A stretch of DNA of 64,000 nucleotides, from contig MAAO01000004.1 of NCBI GenBank assembly GCA_002163155.1, positions 248,001 through 312,000 of the forward strand. The letters run 5' to 3'. The notes beneath the pieces are model-generated. The model saw only the letters and a list, made by a program, of their open reading frames with translations. It did not search any database and was not told where the DNA came from. Both the position numbers and the translations under genes were made by a program. Origin of the DNA: Halobacteriovorax marinus (GTDB lineage Bacteria > Bdellovibrionota > Bacteriovoracia > Bacteriovoracales > Bacteriovoracaceae). Position 1 is the first letter of the stretch. The number at the start of each line of letters is the position of its first letter. This document shows positions 51,067-60,733 of this stretch, one piece after another.

Positions 51067-53703
51067 TTATAATTTTGCTTTTAAAAAGTTCTCAACATCA
51101 GAGATATTCTCAAATATTTTTGCTATTTCAGAAATATTTGGAGAACCACCTTGAGCAAAGTGAGGTTTACCACCACCTTTACCATTAACAGGTTTTAAAA
51201 CTTCTTTTAAAAGATCTCCTGCTTTTACTTTAGATTTTAAATCATCTCCAACCCAAGCAAAGGCCCTAATTGTCTTCTCATCACTTCCAGCTAGGCAAAT
51301 GATTTGGTAGTCACCGCTAGCAAGATATTGATCACCAAGATCTTTTAAGACAGCTGCATCCGCATTCATTTGGCCAACGAAGACTTTCGCCCCAGAAATC
51401 TCTATGATTTTTTTGTTATCAAATTTAGCTTCTTTCGCTGAAAGCTTCTTAGGAACTTCTTTCTTCACTGAAGATTTCTTCTTAAGTTCAGTGATCTTAG
51501 CTTCAAACTCACTTGGTTTTACTGAGAGTTGTTCTGCTGTTTTTCTTAAGATCAAGTTTCTTTCCTGAAGTAACTTATAGGCCTCAACACCAGTCACGGC
51601 TTCAATTCTTCTAATACCTTTGGCCACTGAAGATTCAGATGTAATGAGCATTAGACCAATATCACCAGTTCTACTAACGTGAGTTCCCCCACAAAGTTCT
51701 ACAGAATCACTTCCAAAAGAAACAACTCTTACTTTAGTTGAATACTTCTCACCAAAGAGTGCCATAGCACCTTTTTCAATAGCAGCATCGTAATCTAAGA
51801 GATCCGTATCAGTTTTTGAGTTTTTCATGATCCACGAATTTGCCATGGCCTCAATCTGATCAAGTTCATCTTTTGTTACTGCTTTTTGATGTTGAAAATC
51901 AAAACGTAAACGATCTGATTTAACGAGTGATCCCTTTTGAACTGCATGATTTCCAATCACTTTATGTAGGGCCGCATGTAAGAGATGGGTTCCCGAGTGA
52001 TTTCTTTTAATATTTGCTCTAACACTTGAATCAAGTGAAAGAGTTAGGCTTTCACCTTTTGCTAATTTACCTGAAATAAGTTTAGCCACGTGAACGTGAA
52101 CCTTACCTACTTTCATAGTATCAATGATCGTGACAGAGCAGTTTCCAGATTCAGCGACACCGCTGTCACCAACCTGTCCACCAGACTCTCCATAAAAAGG
52201 AGTTGCCTCAGTAACAAAGAGGAATTCTTCTCCTTCAGCTACTGACTCACTCGCCTCTCCGTCTTTAATTATAAGAGAGACAGTTGATTCTATTGATTCA
52301 TTTTCGTAACCTTTAAAATTGCTCTCACCAAGTGTAGAGACTAATTCTTCCAGTTGATTTTGATCAGCTGAAACACCTTTTCTAGAAATAACTCTAGAAG
52401 TGTTTCTATGTTCTTCATAACACTTATCATAACCTTTAAGATCTAATTCAATTGATCTACCAGATAGGTCCGACTTTAAAACATCAAGAGGAAGTCCATG
52501 AGTTGTCACAAGTTCAAAAGCTACTTTACCTGGAAAGAGCTTCTTTGAAGACGCGTTCGTGCTTAATTCTTTTTCAATTAGTTCAAGTCCAGTCTTTACG
52601 ATTGGCTTGAAGTCGTTAATTTCATTTGTGAGATTATAAGTCACCATTTCTTTAGCGTTTTTCATATGAGGATAGAAATCACTCATAATTTCAAAAACCT
52701 TATTAACCATTTCTGTGAAATCTATTTTTTCCACTTTTCTGGCCATAAGAGCGGCGACACATTTTCTAATAAGACGTCTTGGAATATATCCCTGACCTTC
52801 ATTAGATGGTGCAATTCCTTCACTCAGGATGAACACTGCACCACGGATGTGATCCGTTAACATTCTTGCTTTCTTCATATCTGCTTCTGAATTATCAGAA
52901 CTTAAAAGTTTGTGAGCAATATCCATGAGAGGTTGCATGAGATCAGTTTCATAAACAGAATCATGACCATTTATAACCATAGCTAGTCTTTCTAAACCAG
53001 AACCAGTATCTACAGACTTAAGAGGAAGAGATTTAAAACTTCCATCCTTCTGCTTATTGAGTTCCATGAATACACCTGCATTCCAAATTTCAATATATCT
53101 TGAGACATCGTCAAAGTGTCCACCTGGTTTATACTCTGGTCCATACTCTGGTCCGCAATCAAAGAAAACCTCTGTACATGGACCACAAGGTCCAGTCTCA
53201 CCGGCCGGTCCCCAGAAGTTATCATCACCCATCATGATTATATGATCAGCAGGCACTCCGCATTTCTTCCATGCTTCAACAGATTCATTATCAGCAGCTA
53301 TTCCATGTTCTTTATTTCCACCATAAACAGTGAAGTAAAGTCTCTTGGGATCAAACCCTAATTCGTCCACTAGTAAATCATAGGCTAATTTACAAGCAAG
53401 CTCCTTGTAGTAATCACCAATTGACCAAGAACCCATCATTTCAAAAATTGTTAAGTGGTGTCTATCTCCCACATCATCAATATCTTTTGTTCTTATGCAG
53501 GGCTGAAAGTTACACAATCTCGGTTGTGGCGGCTCTTCTTTCCCTAGAAAATATGGCTTTAAAGGGGCCATTCCAGAGTTTATGAACAATAAAGTTGGAT
53601 CATTCTTTGGAACAACAGATGACGCTTTAATTTTTAAGTGATTGTGTTTTTCGAAATAGGAGAGAAACTTCTCTCTAATCTCTCTTGAATTAAGACTTTT
53701 CAT
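51067..53703 (-). CDS. alaS: Alanyl-tRNA synthetase
   Basis: This 878-residue enzyme is of full family length. The aminoacylation domain starts NSREIREKFLSYFEKHNHLK and contains FINSGMAPLKPYFLGKE and FEMMGSWSIGDYYKE. The editing domain has zinc-site motifs RNHSGTHLLHAALH and ELCGGTHVSRTGDIG. The C-terminal DHHA1-type domain ends with GKGGGKPHFAQGG. It charges tRNA-Ala and clears Ser/Gly mischarging. First gene of alaS-hisS. Confidence 0.96.
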   Translation of the reverse strand: MKSLNSREIREKFLSYFEKHNHLKIKASSVVPKNDPTLLFINSGMAPLKPYFLGKEEPPQPRLCNFQPCIRTKDIDDVGDRHHLTIFEMMGSWSIGDYYKELACKLAYDLLVDELGFDPKRLYFTVYGGNKEHGIAADNESVEAWKKCGVPADHIIMMGDDNFWGPAGETGPCGPCTEVFFDCGPEYGPEYKPGGHFDDVSRYIEIWNAGVFMELNKQKDGSFKSLPLKSVDTGSGLERLAMVINGHDSVYETDLMQPLMDIAHKLLSSDNSEADMKKARMLTDHIRGAVFILSEGIAPSNEGQGYIPRRLIRKCVAALMARKVEKIDFTEMVNKVFEIMSDFYPHMKNAKEMVTYNLTNEINDFKPIVKTGLELIEKELSTNASSKKLFPGKVAFELVTTHGLPLDVLKSDLSGRSIELDLKGYDKCYEEHRNTSRVISRKGVSADQNQLEELVSTLGESNFKGYENESIESTVSLIIKDGEASESVAEGEEFLFVTEATPFYGESGGQVGDSGVAESGNCSVTIIDTMKVGKVHVHVAKLISGKLAKGESLTLSLDSSVRANIKRNHSGTHLLHAALHKVIGNHAVQKGSLVKSDRLRFDFQHQKAVTKDELDQIEAMANSWIMKNSKTDTDLLDYDAAIEKGAMALFGEKYSTKVRVVSFGSDSVELCGGTHVSRTGDIGLMLITSESSVAKGIRRIEAVTGVEAYKLLQERNLILRKTAEQLSVKPSEFEAKITELKKKSSVKKEVPKKLSAKEAKFDNKKIIEISGAKVFVGQMNADAAVLKDLGDQYLASGDYQIICLAGSDEKTIRAFAWVGDDLKSKVKAGDLLKEVLKPVNGKGGGKPHFAQGGSPNISEIAKIFENISDVENFLKAKL

Positions 53704-53898
53704 GTACTTAGGACCTTACGCGAGATGTTATTTTATTTTACTTTCAGTTATATAACAACTTACAAACGATGCCAAAATATTCAAGCGAAATCTGTGAAAA
53801 AACATGACGAAAAAAGAAAGATTTTCTGATGTCAAATAGTAGGAGTTGAGGTTAGAATTTCGGCAACTAAAAATGATAAAAATATATAGCACACAAAC

Positions 53899-53918
53899 CA
53901 ATTGATATTGATCAATTG
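53899..53918. promoter_or_regulatory. Inverted repeat in the pckA leader
   Basis: A perfect 8-bp inverted repeat, CAATTGAT-ATTG-ATCAATTG, ends two or three bases before the GAGGAG SD and 15 bases before the pckA ATG. As DNA it is a plausible regulator site; as RNA a hairpin next to the SD could affect translation. No binding protein is known. Confidence 0.5.
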
Positions 53919-53932
53919 AAGAGGAGATTCAG

Positions 53933-55516
53933 ATGGATTCATTCTACAAAGATTTAGGAATAAACACAGAAAGAGGTGATCACAGAATTCACGTAGATTC
54001 ACCTAGAAGTTTCCTAATAGCTGAAGCCGTAAGAAAAGGCTACGGACGCTTAACTGCTGACGGAGCACTTACAGTACTTACTGGAAAGCACACAGGACGA
54101 TCTGCTAAAGATAGATATATTGTAAAAACTGAAAATACTGAAGGACCAGTATGGTGGGAAAATAACCTCCATCCAATGACTACTGAGAACTTTTCAAAGT
54201 TAAAAACTAAAGTTATCGATTATTTAAATGCTTCTGGTGACCTCTACATAACTGAAAGATCAGTTGGTGCTCACAAAGAACACAATATTGGAGCGAGACT
54301 GGTAACTTCTCATCCACAACACGCTCTCTTCTCTCTTCACCTATTTAGAAGAAAAATGAGAGAGTTCAACGATAGTGATTACACAATTCTTCACGCTCCA
54401 GAATTAAAACTTGATCCAAGTGAATTTGACACAAAATCAGAGACAGCGGTTATTACTTGTCTTGATACAAATACTACAATCATCTGCGGAACACTTTACG
54501 CAGGTGAAATTAAAAAGAGTATGTTCGCGGCCATGAACTACAGACTGCCAGAAGTAAACATTCTTCCTATGCACTCTGGAGCTTCTAGACTAAAGAACGA
54601 AGACGTATCAGTATTCTTTGGTCTCTCAGGGACAGGAAAGACAACTCTTTCAACTGATGAGGGAACTTTTCTCATTGGTGACGATGAGCACGGTCTAAGT
54701 GACGAAGGAATCTTCAATTTTGAAGGTGGCTGTTACGCTAAGACCTATAAACTTTCAAAAGCAACTGAGCCAGAAATCTGGGACGCTTCAAATAGATTTG
54801 GAGCCATGTTAGAAAACGTTGTACTCGAAGAAGAAACTGGAAAAGTTGATTACGATGATAAGTCTATTGCAGAAAATGGTAGATCATCTTACCCATTAGA
54901 ATTCATTAAAGAATTAGAAACTTCTTCTAAAGGAAAAATTCCTAAAGACATTTTCTTTCTCTGTGCTGATGCTTTTGGAGTACTTCCTCCTGTAGCTCGT
55001 CTCTCTAAAGAACAAGCTATGTTCTACTTTGTGCTAGGTTACACAGCAAAACTTGCGGGAACAGAAATTGGAATTAAAGAACCTCAGGCGACCTTCTCTC
55101 CATGTTTTGGTGCTCCTTTCATGCTAAGACATCCAAGAGTCTATGCTGACCTTCTAGGTCAATACTTAGACAAGTATGATATTAAAGTTTGGCTTATAAA
55201 CACTGGCTGGACAGGTGGTGAGTACGGTGTTGGTCAGAGATTTCCTCTTGATGTCACAAGAAAAATCATTAGATCAATTCAAGCTAATAAGTTAAATGAC
55301 GTGGCCCTAGAAAATGATCCTATCTTTAACTTGGCCATCCCATGTGAAGTTCCATCAGTCCCAACTGAACTTCTAAGCCCACAGAAAACTTGGGAAGACT
55401 CAAATGCTTATAAGACAAAGGCACAAGAATTAGCCAAATCTTTCCACACTCAAATGGAAACTTTTGGAGATTTCTACACAACCAATATCAAAGGTGCTCC
55501 TAGATATAATGGTTAA
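53933..55516 (+). CDS. pckA: ATP-dependent phosphoenolpyruvate carboxykinase
   Basis: This 527-residue PckA converts oxaloacetate and ATP to PEP, CO2 and ADP, the entry step of gluconeogenesis. Visible sites include GALTVLTGKHTGRSAKDRYI at the N-terminus, the P-loop GLSGTGKTTLS (residues 230-240), the kinase-2-like LIGDDEHGLSD with metal-binding Asp, FNFEGGCYAKTYKLS and the RFPLDVTRKIIRSI region. Length is typical of the ATP type. A strong terminator follows. With MaeB in the same window it fits growth on amino or organic acids. Confidence 0.96.
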   Translation: MDSFYKDLGINTERGDHRIHVDSPRSFLIAEAVRKGYGRLTADGALTVLTGKHTGRSAKDRYIVKTENTEGPVWWENNLHPMTTENFSKLKTKVIDYLNASGDLYITERSVGAHKEHNIGARLVTSHPQHALFSLHLFRRKMREFNDSDYTILHAPELKLDPSEFDTKSETAVITCLDTNTTIICGTLYAGEIKKSMFAAMNYRLPEVNILPMHSGASRLKNEDVSVFFGLSGTGKTTLSTDEGTFLIGDDEHGLSDEGIFNFEGGCYAKTYKLSKATEPEIWDASNRFGAMLENVVLEEETGKVDYDDKSIAENGRSSYPLEFIKELETSSKGKIPKDIFFLCADAFGVLPPVARLSKEQAMFYFVLGYTAKLAGTEIGIKEPQATFSPCFGAPFMLRHPRVYADLLGQYLDKYDIKVWLINTGWTGGEYGVGQRFPLDVTRKIIRSIQANKLNDVALENDPIFNLAIPCEVPSVPTELLSPQKTWEDSNAYKTKAQELAKSFHTQMETFGDFYTTNIKGAPRYNG

Positions 55517-55544
55517 TTAAAATTTGAAATTTAAAATATAGATT

Positions 55545-55568
55545 GGGACCTTAACGGGTCCCTTTTTT
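55545..55568 (+). terminator. Intrinsic terminator of pckA
   Basis: The stem GGGACC/GGTCCC closes a six-base loop and is followed by six T residues, 29 bases after the pckA stop. The convergent phosphatase gene ends within the T run. Confidence 0.88.
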
Positions 55569-56157
55569 ATTTCAAAGGACCAACAACTTCATACTCTCCC
55601 TCACGAAAAGAAAGCTTATAAACAACGCAATTGGGAATAGGGATAAGTTCAGCCTCTTCCGGAAGAAAAGAGTGGAGAAGGATTCTAAGGGCGCCTCCGT
55701 GAGTACTAATACCCACACTAGAGTGCTCTCCTTTTTTAACAATATCTTTTATAAAGCTAACGAGGCGACTTTTCACTTCCCTGCGAGTTTCACCACCAGG
55801 ATAAGAAAAATCTAGCGCGTCTTTTGACTTTAATTGTTTGTCCCAAAAAGATTGCTTGTACGTTTTTACAATATCTTTTTTCGACATACCTTCAACTTCA
55901 CCACAGAAGGCTTCACGCAAATCCCTAGTTTTTATAATAGACACACTTTTTTCATGAAAAGAAATCTGAGCCGTTTCATGCGCCCTAGCGAGATCAGAAG
56001 AATACACAGCATCGACTTTTATCTCTTTAAAGAAATCACGAAGAATAAGCGCTTCTTTCTTACCCGTTTCATTTAAAGGTATATCAGTGTGACCTTGGAT
56101 TTTTTTCAGCTTATTCCAATCGGTCTGACCATGTCTAAATATATAAAAATCTATCAT
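55567..56157 (-). CDS. Histidine phosphatase (phosphoglycerate-mutase-like) family protein
   Basis: This is a 196-residue protein. The catalytic RHG motif appears in IFRHGQTDWNKLKKIQGHTD, followed by DAVYSSDLARAHETAQI, the proton-donor region LREAFCGEVEGM and the second His in GISTHGGALRILLHS. It could be a cofactor-dependent-like mutase or a broad phosphatase; the GpmB/CobC-type subgroup fits best. The true substrate is unknown. It precedes the chemotaxis receptor in opposite order and is probably monocistronic. Confidence 0.9.
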   Translation of the reverse strand: MIDFYIFRHGQTDWNKLKKIQGHTDIPLNETGKKEALILRDFFKEIKVDAVYSSDLARAHETAQISFHEKSVSIIKTRDLREAFCGEVEGMSKKDIVKTYKQSFWDKQLKSKDALDFSYPGGETRREVKSRLVSFIKDIVKKGEHSSVGISTHGGALRILLHSFLPEEAELIPIPNCVVYKLSFREGEYEVVGPLK

Positions 56158-56180
56158 ATGTCCTCAAATTGGGAGACTTA

Positions 56181-56201
56181 AAATTTTCTTCTAGAAAATT
56201 T
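56181..56201 (-). terminator. AT-rich hairpin after the chemotaxis receptor
   Basis: The 8-bp perfect stem AAATTTTC/GAAAATTT with a five-base loop lies six bases beyond the receptor stop on the minus strand. It is AT-rich with little T tail, so it may be a weak terminator. Confidence 0.35.
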
Positions 56202-56206
56202 AGATT

Positions 56207-58513
56207 CTAACCAATTTTATCTATTGGTTCAATATCATCAGGCTCAGCTTCTAAATCAGAATCCACTTTTCCCTTAACCATTGTATACATGTCAGTCACT
56301 AGATGTGAAAGTTTATGAGAGTTGTCTTCAAGAGTATTTGCGATATCTGAACTTTCCTGTGAAATTCTTGAGTTTTGTTGCATTACTGAATCAAGTTCTT
56401 GAATAGCATTTTTTATCTCATCAACTCCCGCAGATTGCTCAGTTGATGAGTTTGCGATTTCTTTAACTGAAGAGTTAACCTCATTAAAACTTTCTAAAAT
56501 AGTTGATAATATTTCATCACATTCTTCAATTTTACCAAGGCCTGCATCAACTTTTACTTTACCTTGTTCAATGATTCTTCCGATGTTTGATTTTGAATTT
56601 TCTACTATTTCTTTTACCTGATGAGTACTTGAAGTTAAAAGTTCTGAAATTTCTCCTGCAGCTTTTCCACTCATTTGAGCTAAAGCTCCTACTTCCTCGG
56701 CCACCACAGAGAATCCTTTTCCGTGTTCACCGGCCCTGGCTGCTTCAACCGAAGCATTAAATGAGAGTAATTTTGTTTGAAAAACGATGTCATTTATCAC
56801 TTCAGTTTTTTCAGCAATTAAAGCAATTAAGCTTATAATTTTTTCTATTTCTTCATTATTTTGATCTACTATTTTAACTAGTGATTCATTATTTACGTGA
56901 ACATCTTGAATAGTTACTTTTACCTGATCAACTGAACCTTTTCCCCTCTCTGCTTCTGACTGACTTCTCATGGCAAGTTCCGAAGTATTAGAGGCTCCTT
57001 CAGAACTTTTAGCAACCATTGCTGCAATTTCATTAATAGAAGCAGATGTCTCTTGCAAACTTGCTGCTTGTTCTTGAGTTGCCGCGGCTAGCTCATCAGA
57101 GCTAGTAGACATACCATTTGACGATTGTAATATTTCAGATGCCATTATATTAATACTTTCTGCCATCTTAGTAATTTGACTTGAAATACTTTTTCCCACG
57201 AAGAGAGAGAAGAAAACAATTATAATCACTGAGATAAAAATGAGCATGATAACTTGTTTTCTAATTGAATAAAGTGATGCCAAAGCCTCATCTTCATCCA
57301 TCTCACTTAAAATATACCAATCTAGTCCATGAATATTTAGCGGACGATAGGCACTAAGAACATTTACATCCCTATAGTCTGGAAAAATCGAAAAATCAGT
57401 TTTTCCTTTGGTCACATTATCTGCTCCTTGGGTCTCAATTTTTGCAGCAAGAGCAGAAGTATTCTTCTGTTCTATATAATCGACACTTTCCTTAGAGAGA
57501 CCAACATTCTTCATAGTGGTGATAAACCCTTCCTTATCTTCCACTAAAAAGCGAGAATCACTTCTCATAACTTTATCAAGACCAATAATATAAGTTTCTC
57601 CAGAATCTCCTTGTCCTTGCTTCTTCCACATTTTCCTACTCGTAAGAATTTCATTTACTTTCTCAACTGGAATTTGAAAAACAAGTGTCCCCAGAAGTAC
57701 TCCCTCTTCAAAAATTGGAGTTGCAATAAACTGAGCGGGAGCATCATAACTTGGATAATAACGATTCATATCTGTTATATAAGTTTTGTCTGAATCCTTT
57801 AAAGTAATGGCCTTAGAGTGAGCTTTTCCTATATCACTTCCAGCATAGGGTCCATTTTTTAAACTAGTGGCAAAGTCCAATTCTTTATAAACTGAATACA
57901 CAATATTTCCACTCTTAGCATCAACCAAAAAAATATCGTAATAACCAAATTTGTAGAGATATGTTCTAAACGTACTATGATATTTTTCGTGAATAGTTGT
58001 ATAGGTAGAATTATCTGATAATGAAACTAATTTCTCTTTTTCACCAAGAGGATTTGAGTTGGAACTAATAAAAGCATTCTGTAAGAGAATTTGATTTCCC
58101 GATAACATATTATAAGGAGCGAGGTAGTCTGATTTTTCCTTACTATTCTCAGCAGTATACTTTTTACCATATTCATTTTCATAGAAATAAGACAACTTTT
58201 TTTTGGCAGTCGTCAGGTCACCTACATTTTCTTCCTCGAATTTATCAAATGCTCCAGAGAACTCTCTCATGGCACTAATGGTTGCATTATTTTGAGCCAA
58301 AGAAGTCACTTGAGCACCAATCGTTTCATAAAGTCCCTCTAGTTCAAAAGCTTTCGCCTCTCGAATGGCCGTTAATTTTTGCTCAGCCTCGCCCACTAGA
58401 GCTTTAGAGTTACTACTAAAAGTTAGCCATGAAATAACTAGAGCGGGAATAACGCCCACAACGACAAAGGCACTAACTAGCTTTGCATTTAAGGATAGAT
58501 TTATATTTTTCAA
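56207..58513 (-). CDS. Methyl-accepting chemotaxis protein
   Basis: This 768-residue receptor has a first transmembrane helix near residues 12-30 ([21 protein letters not shown] is longer in the protein). A large periplasmic sensor region of dCache-like type follows ([40 protein letters not shown]), then a second helix [19 protein letters not shown]. The cytoplasmic signalling domain contains the hairpin tip [20 protein letters not shown], then [22 protein letters not shown] 58513 has GGGAGG six bases upstream, so the ATG nine codons earlier is unlikely. No che genes adjoin it; the ligand is unknown. Confidence 0.92.
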   Translation of the reverse strand: MKNINLSLNAKLVSAFVVVGVIPALVISWLTFSSNSKALVGEAEQKLTAIREAKAFELEGLYETIGAQVTSLAQNNATISAMREFSGAFDKFEEENVGDLTTAKKKLSYFYENEYGKKYTAENSKEKSDYLAPYNMLSGNQILLQNAFISSNSNPLGEKEKLVSLSDNSTYTTIHEKYHSTFRTYLYKFGYYDIFLVDAKSGNIVYSVYKELDFATSLKNGPYAGSDIGKAHSKAITLKDSDKTYITDMNRYYPSYDAPAQFIATPIFEEGVLLGTLVFQIPVEKVNEILTSRKMWKKQGQGDSGETYIIGLDKVMRSDSRFLVEDKEGFITTMKNVGLSKESVDYIEQKNTSALAAKIETQGADNVTKGKTDFSIFPDYRDVNVLSAYRPLNIHGLDWYILSEMDEDEALASLYSIRKQVIMLIFISVIIIVFFSLFVGKSISSQITKMAESINIMASEILQSSNGMSTSSDELAAATQEQAASLQETSASINEIAAMVAKSSEGASNTSELAMRSQSEAERGKGSVDQVKVTIQDVHVNNESLVKIVDQNNEEIEKIISLIALIAEKTEVINDIVFQTKLLSFNASVEAARAGEHGKGFSVVAEEVGALAQMSGKAAGEISELLTSSTHQVKEIVENSKSNIGRIIEQGKVKVDAGLGKIEECDEILSTILESFNEVNSSVKEIANSSTEQSAGVDEIKNAIQELDSVMQQNSRISQESSDIANTLEDNSHKLSHLVTDMYTMVKGKVDSDLEAEPDDIEPIDKIG

Positions 58514-58707
58514 TGTATTCCTCCCAACAAGTATTTTCATTTTAGTTTAAATCCTTATTTTATTCCTTAAAAAGAAAATCAAATTCATAAAAATTGAGGT
58601 TTTCTTTATTTTAAAAAGAGGAAAAACAAATACTATTTAAGAGTTATGTCTTACAATTACAAAGAGCTGGTTAGATTAATAAAACCTATAGAACAAGGAA
58701 AGATTCA

Positions 58708-59382
58708 ATGAAGAATTTATTAACTATTATCTTTGCACTTTTTTTATCAACGTCTGCTCTTGCAGAGGTATCTACTTCAGTAGCTGTCACAAGTGACTAT
58801 GTTTGGCGTGGGCAAACTCAAACAGATCATGGAGTAGCTGTTCAAGGAACACTTGATTATTCATGGAAGTTCTTAACTGTTGGAACGTGGCTATCAAATG
58901 TGACTTCGGGTTCAGGAAACACTGAAATTGATCTTTACGTATCTGCAAAACATGAATTCAGTAAAAACTTTTCCGCATCTTTTGGAATAACAAATTACAC
59001 TTACAAGAATCTACCAACTAATAATACAATGGAGTATGCTCTGACTCTTGAATCAAAAATTGCAAATCTCTTTATTGGTTATACTGATGATTACTTTGCT
59101 GCAGATTCATCTTCTGTGTATTACCAACTCACAAGAAGTTTTAGTATTTCTAAAAAAGATAATCTTGGTTTATCGCTGGCATTAGGGATGACAACTTTTG
59201 ATAGTGAAGTAAAAGTTGGATCTACAGATTACTTAGATTATAAAGTTGGAATTACTAAATCTGTTAATAATTTTGAATATGAATTCTTTTATACAGACAC
59301 TAATAGAAAAGATAAAACTGCAACAACAGAAACTGAAACAAAAGATAGCTCTTTTGGAGTTAGTTTAGCCATTGCTATTTAA
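58708..59382 (+). CDS. TorF-family outer-membrane protein
   Basis: This 224-residue exported protein has a signal peptide (LLTIIFALFLSTSALA). The mature part starts EVSTSVAVTSDYVWRGQTQT, the hallmark of the TorF/TIGR02001 family of putative porins. Repeated beta strands with alternating polar and hydrophobic residues follow, then a final SSFGVSLAIAI strand. It probably forms a small outer-membrane barrel. A clear terminator follows the stop. Confidence 0.88.
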   Translation: MKNLLTIIFALFLSTSALAEVSTSVAVTSDYVWRGQTQTDHGVAVQGTLDYSWKFLTVGTWLSNVTSGSGNTEIDLYVSAKHEFSKNFSASFGITNYTYKNLPTNNTMEYALTLESKIANLFIGYTDDYFAADSSSVYYQLTRSFSISKKDNLGLSLALGMTTFDSEVKVGSTDYLDYKVGITKSVNNFEYEFFYTDTNRKDKTATTETETKDSSFGVSLAIAI

Positions 59383-59404
59383 TTATATTTAAAGTGAATT
59401 CCTC

Positions 59405-59433
59405 AAGGCCTATTTTGAATAGGCCTTTTTTTT
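59405..59433 (+). terminator. Intrinsic terminator after the TorF gene
   Basis: A 10-bp perfect stem, AAGGCCTATT/AATAGGCCTT, with a three-base TTG loop is followed by a run of eight T residues, 22 bases after the stop codon. Confidence 0.93.
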
Positions 59434-59534
59434 GACCTAGTTGCCCTATATATCGCAAAATCTAAATTATTCCTTAATAAAGAATCAAATTAGTGGTATC
59501 TATTCTTATACAAATAAGAAAGGACCTAAGTAAA

Positions 59535-60074
59535 ATGGAAGCATTTCCCTATTTAAAAGCACTTCATATTATCTTCATTGTGACTTGGTTTGCAGGTCTT
59601 TTCTATATCGTGAGACTTTTTATTTATCAAACCGAAGCCTCTGAAAAGTCAGAACCTGAAAAGTCTATTCTTACAAACCAATTTAAGATCATGTCCAAAA
59701 GACTTTGGTACGGTATCACTTGGCCTTCGGCAATTTTAACGGCGATTCTTGGTCCAAGTCTCATTCACATTTACTTTCCCATAAGTGAACATCCTTGGTT
59801 AATTGCAAAATTGATCTTTGTTTTATTTCTCTATATCTATCACTATATTTGCCACAGAATTTACAAGTCCCTACAAAATGAATCCTATACATGGAGTTCA
59901 ACTAAGCTTAGGATTTGGAATGAAGTGGCCACTGTTCTTCTCTTCGCCATCGTCTTCCTAGTTATTCTGCAAGATATCTTATCGATGTGGAAAGGCGTTT
60001 TGGGACTCTTAGCTTTCTCAGGGGTACTAATGGTTGCGATCAAGGCCTATAAGCAAAAGAGAGTTGAAGAATAA
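59535..60074 (+). CDS. hemJ: HemJ-type protoporphyrinogen IX oxidase
   Basis: This is a 179-residue membrane protein with four or five helices. The N-terminal YLKALHIIFIVTWFAGLFYI contains the conserved heme-ligating His of the HemJ/UPF0093 family, and PWLIAKLIFVLFLYIYHYIC matches the second conserved block. HemJ oxidises protoporphyrinogen IX in many Gram-negatives that lack HemG or HemY. I start at ATG 59535, which begins directly at the conserved region; a GTG-type longer form adds 14 residues without support. Confidence 0.85.
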   Translation: MEAFPYLKALHIIFIVTWFAGLFYIVRLFIYQTEASEKSEPEKSILTNQFKIMSKRLWYGITWPSAILTAILGPSLIHIYFPISEHPWLIAKLIFVLFLYIYHYICHRIYKSLQNESYTWSSTKLRIWNEVATVLLFAIVFLVILQDILSMWKGVLGLLAFSGVLMVAIKAYKQKRVEE

Positions 60075-60142
60075 CCTAAATTCAATGAGTTAAACTTGTA
60101 ACACTTTCAGTATTTTCTCCACTAATATATAATGGAGGTACT

Positions 60143-60670
60143 ATGAAAAAGCTTATTTACTCGATTATTTGTTTATTTCTACTCTCAGGCTGCATGGCCA
60201 AAAAGTCTGCCGCTGGAGAAGGTCTAGATTACAAGGATAGTCATTTATCTAAGGTGGATCCCGATCTTGTTGATTGGAAAACCAAAGACCTAGAATATTG
60301 GAAGTCTGTACTAAGTCCCATACAATTTAATGTCACAAGGGAAGCTGGCACCGAGCGGGCCTTCACTGGAAAGTATTGGGACAATAAGAAAGAAGGCGTT
60401 TATATTTGCTCCAATTGTGGGCAACATCTCTTTTTATCCTCCACAAAATTTAAATCTGGAACAGGCTGGCCCAGTTTCTACGATACCATCTCTAAAGGTG
60501 CAGTCTCAAAGATTGTCGATTCTAAATTTGGTATGAGTCGTACAGAAATAATTTGCTCGAGATGTGGAGCTCACCTGGGTCATGTGTTTGATGATGGTCC
60601 ACGTCCTACAGGTTTAAGATACTGTATGAATTCTGTTTCCCTAATACATGTCCCTAATAAGAAGAAATAG
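60143..60670 (+). CDS. msrB: Peptide methionine-(R)-sulfoxide reductase MsrB, lipoprotein form
   Basis: This 175-residue protein has a lipoprotein signal ([11 protein letters not shown], lipobox Cys17) and then a complete MsrB domain. The domain shows [19 protein letters not shown], zinc pairs CSNCG and [14 protein letters not shown], the [16 protein letters not shown] block and RYCMNSVSL with the catalytic Cys. It repairs R-sulfoxide methionine residues in exported proteins, consistent with the envelope anchor. GGAGG precedes the ATG. It complements OxyR as a second oxidative-stress gene in the window. Confidence 0.94.
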   Translation: MKKLIYSIICLFLLSGCMAKKSAAGEGLDYKDSHLSKVDPDLVDWKTKDLEYWKSVLSPIQFNVTREAGTERAFTGKYWDNKKEGVYICSNCGQHLFLSSTKFKSGTGWPSFYDTISKGAVSKIVDSKFGMSRTEIICSRCGAHLGHVFDDGPRPTGLRYCMNSVSLIHVPNKKK

Positions 60671-60677
60671 TTTGTAA

Positions 60678-60733
60678 CATATCTTAGTATCATTACACTT
60701 ATAGATAGAATTAATTAAAGGAACTAAGATATG
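60678..60733. promoter_or_regulatory. Inverted repeat enclosing the start region of the DedA-reductase fusion gene
   Basis: CATATCTTAG at 60678-60687 is exactly complementary to CTAAGATATG at 60724-60733, whose last three bases are the start codon of the fusion gene. The 36 bases between contain the AAAGGA SD. In RNA the 10-bp stem would place the start codon in a helix and the SD in the loop; as DNA it could be a spaced operator. Confidence 0.55.

Noticed and set aside
58646-58711. 21-codon ORF ending over the TorF start codon
   Set aside because: The stop overlaps the ATG, which fits a leader peptide, but the SD is poor and the peptide shows no attenuation-type codon run.
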